From Streptomyces camponoticapitis (GTDB lineage Bacteria; Actinomycetota; Actinomycetes; Streptomycetales; Streptomycetaceae), in contig NZ_BMMV01000026.1 of NCBI RefSeq assembly GCF_014646115.1, positions 49,120 through 113,119 on the forward strand: a DNA stretch of 64,000 nt, read 5' to 3'. Of this stretch, positions 61,186 through 64,000 are shown piece by piece. The notes beneath the pieces were generated by a model. It had not been told where the DNA came from. It saw nothing but the letters and a program-made list of their open reading frames with translations, and searched no databases. Within the stretch, counting starts at the first letter, position 1, and each line of letters begins with the position of its first letter. A program made the translations under genes and the position numbers.

Positions 61186-62118
61186 TCAGGTGAGCGTCAG
61201 CCCGTACGCGGTCAGCACCTCGCTGACCGGCTGCCAGTACGTGACGCCCGACGTGGTGCAGGAGGTGGTGCCGCCGGACAGCAGGCCGAGCGCCAGGCTC
61301 CCGGAGAAGGAGGCCGCTCCGCTGTCGGCGGGGGCGGCGCAGGCGTTCGCGCGGAACAGCCCGTGGACAGCACCGGCACCGCCGTAGTTGATGGACACGT
61401 TGACGGCCTGCACGCTGGTGGTCTGGCAGTTGTAACCAGCGATCCTGAACGGCATCCCGACCCGGGGCTCGACGGACCCGGTGATGTCGACCTCGCTCTG
61501 TCCGCACCGGACGGTGCCCGGCCGGGGAACGGTGGGGTTGTCGTACCGGACGACGCCGTAGTCGTTGCCCGGGTAGCTGGAACCGACCGTGGGGCCGATG
61601 TACGTGGTGAGTGACGGGTTCAGATACCAGTGGCTCACGTCGTTGGTGCAGTGCCCCGCGGTGACGAAGTAGTCCTGGCCGTTGTTGACCGCGTTGAAGC
61701 CGAGCGAGGCCGTCGCGTCGAACCCGTAGATGTACTCGCCGCCCTTGACCAACGGCGCCGTCTCATCGGCCGGCTTCCCCAGCCCGGCGGCGGTGGCCAG
61801 CTCGCCGGGGATCCGCTCGAACTCCAGCGCGCCGGCCAGTTCGCCGGCCGTGCGCCGGATGTGCCCGATCTCCTGGGCGGAGACCGTCTCGTCCACCGAC
61901 ACCCGGACCTTGCCGGTCGCCGGGTCCACGTTCCACGCCGTGCCCGCGACGTCCGCCTCCAGGACGGCTCCCCGCACGGTGTTGAGCTCCACGGCGCTGA
62001 ACGTCCCGTCCGCGGTCCGGCCGTTCGCCGAGCCGGGCGCCAGTATCCCGGCGGCCAGCGCCACCAGCGCCCCCGCGACCGCTGCCGATCTGACGCGGGT
62101 GGCATGCCTGTTCTTCAT
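61186..62118 (-). CDS. Secreted S1 (chymotrypsin/streptogrisin-like) serine protease with altered active-site motif
   Basis: A 310-residue secreted protein. Signal peptide (RSAAVAGALVALAAGILAPG) ends near residue 32. A pro-domain follows (about 35-125). The S1 domain has His156 (TAGHC), Asp186 (GNDYGVV) and Ser266. The serine motif is PADSGAAS instead of GDSGGP: Gly at the oxyanion position is Ala264, and Gly197/Pro198 are Ala268/Ala269. The catalytic triad is intact. Six cysteines are visible. GGAGG precedes the ATG by 6 bases. It may have lowered or altered activity. Confidence 0.85.
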   Translation of the reverse strand: MKNRHATRVRSAAVAGALVALAAGILAPGSANGRTADGTFSAVELNTVRGAVLEADVAGTAWNVDPATGKVRVSVDETVSAQEIGHIRRTAGELAGALEFERIPGELATAAGLGKPADETAPLVKGGEYIYGFDATASLGFNAVNNGQDYFVTAGHCTNDVSHWYLNPSLTTYIGPTVGSSYPGNDYGVVRYDNPTVPRPGTVRCGQSEVDITGSVEPRVGMPFRIAGYNCQTTSVQAVNVSINYGGAGAVHGLFRANACAAPADSGAASFSGSLALGLLSGGTTSCTTSGVTYWQPVSEVLTAYGLTLT

Positions 62119-62178
62119 GTGCGCCTCCGTTCACACCATCACGCCCTTGTGGCGTCTATGTGTTCACGACAACTCTTC

Positions 62179-62204
62179 CCCGGATCGACCCGGATCGACC
62201 CGGG
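62179..62204. repeat. Short tandem repeat CCCGGATCGA
   Basis: CCCGGATCGA occurs twice in tandem, followed by CCCGGGGC, 60 bases or so upstream of the S1 protease start. A minor repeat. Confidence 0.5.
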
Positions 62205-62317
62205 GCGCACCTGGCCTCCCGGCCTGAGCTCTTGTCGCTTCGCGGATTGCAGAGTCCGGTCCGTGCTCGCCGACCGCTGACAGGCTCCACTACTCGGTGA
62301 TACCGTGTAGTGGTACT

Positions 62318-62335
62318 CGGTACTACGTAGTACCG
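62318..62335. promoter_or_regulatory. Perfect palindrome, PadR operator candidate
   Basis: CGGTACTACGTAGTACCG is a perfect 18-bp palindrome ending 21 bases before the PadR start; the GTAGTGGTACTC upstream carries a partial second copy. Confidence 0.65.
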
Positions 62336-62356
62336 CTGGGTCGAGGAGGACTCGCG

Positions 62357-62683
62357 ATGGACGACCTGACGGAGATGCTGAAGGGCACCCTCGAAGGGTG
62401 CGTGCTCGAAATCATCGGCAGCGAGGAGACCTACGGGTACGCCATCACCCGTCAGTTGAACGAGCTCGGCTTCGCCGATGTCGTCGAGGGGACGGTGTAC
62501 ACCATCTTGCTGCGACTGGAGAGGAACAAACTCGTCCAGGTGACGAAACGACCATCCGGGGTCGGTCCGCCGCGCAAGTTCTACGCACTCAACGACGCCG
62601 GACGCGAGGAACTCGCGAAGTTCTGGACGAAGTGGCAGTACGTCTCATCACGCATCGACAGGCTCAAGGAGGGCGGAAGATGA
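62357..62683 (+). CDS. PadR-family transcriptional repressor
   Basis: A 108-residue PadR regulator. LKGTLEGCVLEIIGSEETYG, YAITRQLNELGFADVVEGTV, YTILLRLERNKLVQ is the winged helix; the C-terminal helix SRIDRLKEGG dimerises. It probably represses its own operon, including the DrrA-type transporter, and is released by a drug-like ligand. GAGGAGGA precedes the ATG. Stop codon overlaps the DUF1048 start by 4 bases. Confidence 0.93.
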   Translation: MDDLTEMLKGTLEGCVLEIIGSEETYGYAITRQLNELGFADVVEGTVYTILLRLERNKLVQVTKRPSGVGPPRKFYALNDAGREELAKFWTKWQYVSSRIDRLKEGGR

Positions 62684-63036
62684 ACTTCTGGGAGACCATC
62701 ACAGGCAGCGATCTCACCAGGGAATGGAAGGCGTTCGAAGCCCGGGCCGAGGCCCTGCCGGACGACTACCGGGCGGCGTGGGAACAGATCAAGGGCCACC
62801 TCTTTCCCCATGGGGACTTCACCGGCCGCAACCTGATGCCGATCCTCGACGCAGCCCTGGGGCTGCTCGAAGAAACAGCGGCGGACGGTCAGAGCGTCCA
62901 TGAAGTGCTCGGCGACGACATCCAGGGCTTCTGCACGGCGCTTGCCGGTGGAGAAGGGGCTCGAACCTATCGGGACCGGTGGCGCGAGCAGTTGAACAGG
63001 AACGTCGCAAGGAAACTGAGCAGGCTGGGAGGCTGA
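62680..63036 (+). CDS. DUF1048 protein, first copy
   Basis: A 118-residue soluble, helix-rich protein (FWETITGSDLTREWKAFEAR, EALPDDYRAAWEQIKGHLF, DDIQGFCTALAGG). DUF1048 proteins occur between PadR and DrrAB-type transporter genes. Its ATG overlaps the PadR stop codon, so both are coupled. Function unknown; likely an accessory of the exporter or of PadR. Confidence 0.88.
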   Translation: MNFWETITGSDLTREWKAFEARAEALPDDYRAAWEQIKGHLFPHGDFTGRNLMPILDAALGLLEETAADGQSVHEVLGDDIQGFCTALAGGEGARTYRDRWREQLNRNVARKLSRLGG

Positions 63037-63037
63037 C

Positions 63038-63364
63038 GTGGGCATCCAGGACATCATCGAGGGCAAGAAGCAGTGGCGGGCGCACATGGCCCGGGTCAAA
63101 GCGCTCCCGCCGGACTACCAGATCGTCTACAAGGAGATGCAGAAGTACTTCTTCAAGATCGGACCGATGGACCTGCCCGACGGGCCCCTGCTCCCCGGGA
63201 TCGTCGACTTCTTTGAGGAAGGCGCCGCCGCGGGCAAGGGGGTCTTGCAACTCATCGGCAACGACGTCGCCGCGTTCTGCGACGACCTGGTCAAAGACTC
63301 ACCCACCTATGCGGACGCCTATCAGGAGTCCGTGAGCGGCGAACCCGGCACGGCCGAGAAGTAA
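63038..63364 (+). CDS. DUF1048 protein, second copy
   Basis: A 108-residue homologue of its upstream neighbour (IIEGKKQWRAHMARVKALPP, DYQIVYKEMQKYFFKIG, GNDVAAFCDDLVKDSPTYAD). GTG start one base after the previous stop. Both copies share the FC(T/D)...L motif. Function unknown. Downstream 238 bases are free of recognisable genes before the ABC ATPase. Confidence 0.88.
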   Translation: MGIQDIIEGKKQWRAHMARVKALPPDYQIVYKEMQKYFFKIGPMDLPDGPLLPGIVDFFEEGAAAGKGVLQLIGNDVAAFCDDLVKDSPTYADAYQESVSGEPGTAEK

Positions 63365-63602
63365 CACCGTCGCCTCGCGCCAGTCGGGGTAGCCCTCAAG
63401 CGCGGCACGTTCATCTCCTCGTAGTGCGGGCCGGCGCGGGGCGACCGGCAGCCACAAGCCGCCACAGATCCCGTTCGCCGAGGCGGTCGTGCAGGCGGGC
63501 GAGGCTGGCTCAGCCCTGCGCGAATGTCCACGCCGAGGGGTCTCCGGCGGCGGTCCTCTCGACACCCCTTCCTTGTCCCTTCAGCTTTCGAAAGGAAGCG
63601 CC

Positions 63603-64000
63603 ATGCCTTCATCTGTCATGCCCACATCCAGCCAAGGTGACGGTCACCCGTCGCCGACCGCGGTCTCGGCTGTCGGTCTGCGCAAGTCGTACGGTGAAAG
63701 GCTCGTCCTTGACGGGATCGATCTGCGTATCCCGGCCGGGTCCGTGTTCGCGCTGCTCGGGCCGAACGGCGCCGGTAAGACCACCGCCGTGAAGATCCTG
63801 TCCACGCTCATCTCCGCCGACGCCGGTGACCTGCGTGTCGGCGGGCACGATCTGGCCGCCGATCCGCAGGCGGTGCGTGCCGCGATCGGGGTCACCGGGC
63901 AGTTCTCCGCCGTCGACGGTCTGATCACCGGCGAGGAGAACATGCTCCTCATGGCGGACCTGCACCACCTCTCCCGCGCCGAGGGACGCCGCTCCGCCGC
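63603..64000 (+). CDS. DrrA-type ABC transporter ATP-binding protein (cut by window edge)
   Basis: 132 codons are visible. Walker A is LLGPNGAGKTTAVKILSTL. The preceding loop (LRKSYGERLVLDGIDLRIPA) and the Q-loop region (IGVTGQFSAVDGLITGEENM) match daunorubicin-resistance ATPases (DrrA). The signature and Walker B are outside the window, as is the expected DrrB permease. It exports drugs when paired. AAAGGAAG is ahead of the ATG at 63603. Belongs to the PadR cassette. Confidence 0.9.
   Translation, partial: MPSSVMPTSSQGDGHPSPTAVSAVGLRKSYGERLVLDGIDLRIPAGSVFALLGPNGAGKTTAVKILSTLISADAGDLRVGGHDLAADPQAVRAAIGVTGQFSAVDGLITGEENMLLMADLHHLSRAEGRRSA

Noticed and set aside
63365..63602. Coding-looking stretch between the DUF1048 and DrrA-type genes
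   Set aside because: Short frames on both strands, none with a start, motif or consistent frame; left as intergenic.

Overview
The window comes from a high-GC actinomycete, almost certainly a Streptomyces or close relative. The evidence is GC-biased third codon positions, many GTG and TTG starts, several probably leaderless genes, actinobacterial families (ANTAR, DUF397/DUF5753, BTAD/SARP, GvpO/GvpS, MmyB-type XRE regulators, SpoIIE phosphatases, RsbW-like ATPases) and a large set of secreted proteases. No rRNA, tRNA, CRISPR array or insertion sequence was recognised. The content is accessory and regulatory rather than core metabolism.

Layout. 1-4721: end of an ABC exporter gene, a PGPGW membrane protein, a beta-hydroxyacid-dehydrogenase-like oxidoreductase, an AraC/GyrI-type regulator and two hypothetical proteins. 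4965-10872: two secreted subtilisins flanking a MerR regulator. 11168-14370: a DUF4190 membrane protein, two divergent MmyB-type regulators (one frameshifted) and a flavin reductase. 14669-17665: a hydantoin/allantoin-type module of racemase and NCS1 permease, divergent from an XRE-cupin regulator with a dyad between them. 17908-25695: GNAT, RidA, methyltransferase, hypotheticals, a third very large subtilisin and a GGCT-like protein. 25717-27173: two overlapping GAF-ANTAR genes. 28004-31850: YceI, a lamin-tail secreted protein, a lipoprotein, an I36 inhibitor and a hydrolase. 31929-34712: the Streptomyces regulatory cassette ATPase / XRE-DUF5753 / DUF397 / DUF574 methyltransferase. 34857-43999: secreted lipase-like protein, small secreted protein, large SARP-NB-ARC-TPR regulator, imine-reductase-like enzyme, AAA-type regulator and a hydrolase behind a 24-bp palindrome.

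44120-54443 is a decaying accessory block leading into a gas vesicle cluster. It holds a frameshifted flavoprotein, a Rieske-FAD oxidoreductase, an HxlR regulator divergent from an NmrA-like reductase, a degraded SRPBCC gene, an overlapping trio (NPPY methyltransferase, CDGSH iron-sulphur protein, haem-oxygenase-like protein), a cysteine-hydrolase remnant, and gvpO-A-F-G-J-L-S-K. 54682-62118: SpoIIE phosphatase, two short-chain dehydrogenases truncated against each other at one junction, RidA, YihY-like membrane protein, another RsbW-like ATPase, a small MerR-like regulator with a strong leader hairpin, and an S1 protease with an altered active-site motif. 62357-64000: a PadR, DUF1048, DUF1048, DrrA-type drug exporter cassette cut by the window edge.

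The most notable points are the gas vesicle locus with its overlapping iron/redox trio and decayed neighbours, heptamer repeats with 11-bp spacing in front of the SARP gene, the head-to-head SDR truncation junction, and several clean palindromic operator candidates. I did not find a system I can confidently call new. The redox trio beside gvp and the AAA regulator without a recognisable DNA-binding domain are the nearest candidates. Functions are assigned from motifs read by eye; no database search was run.
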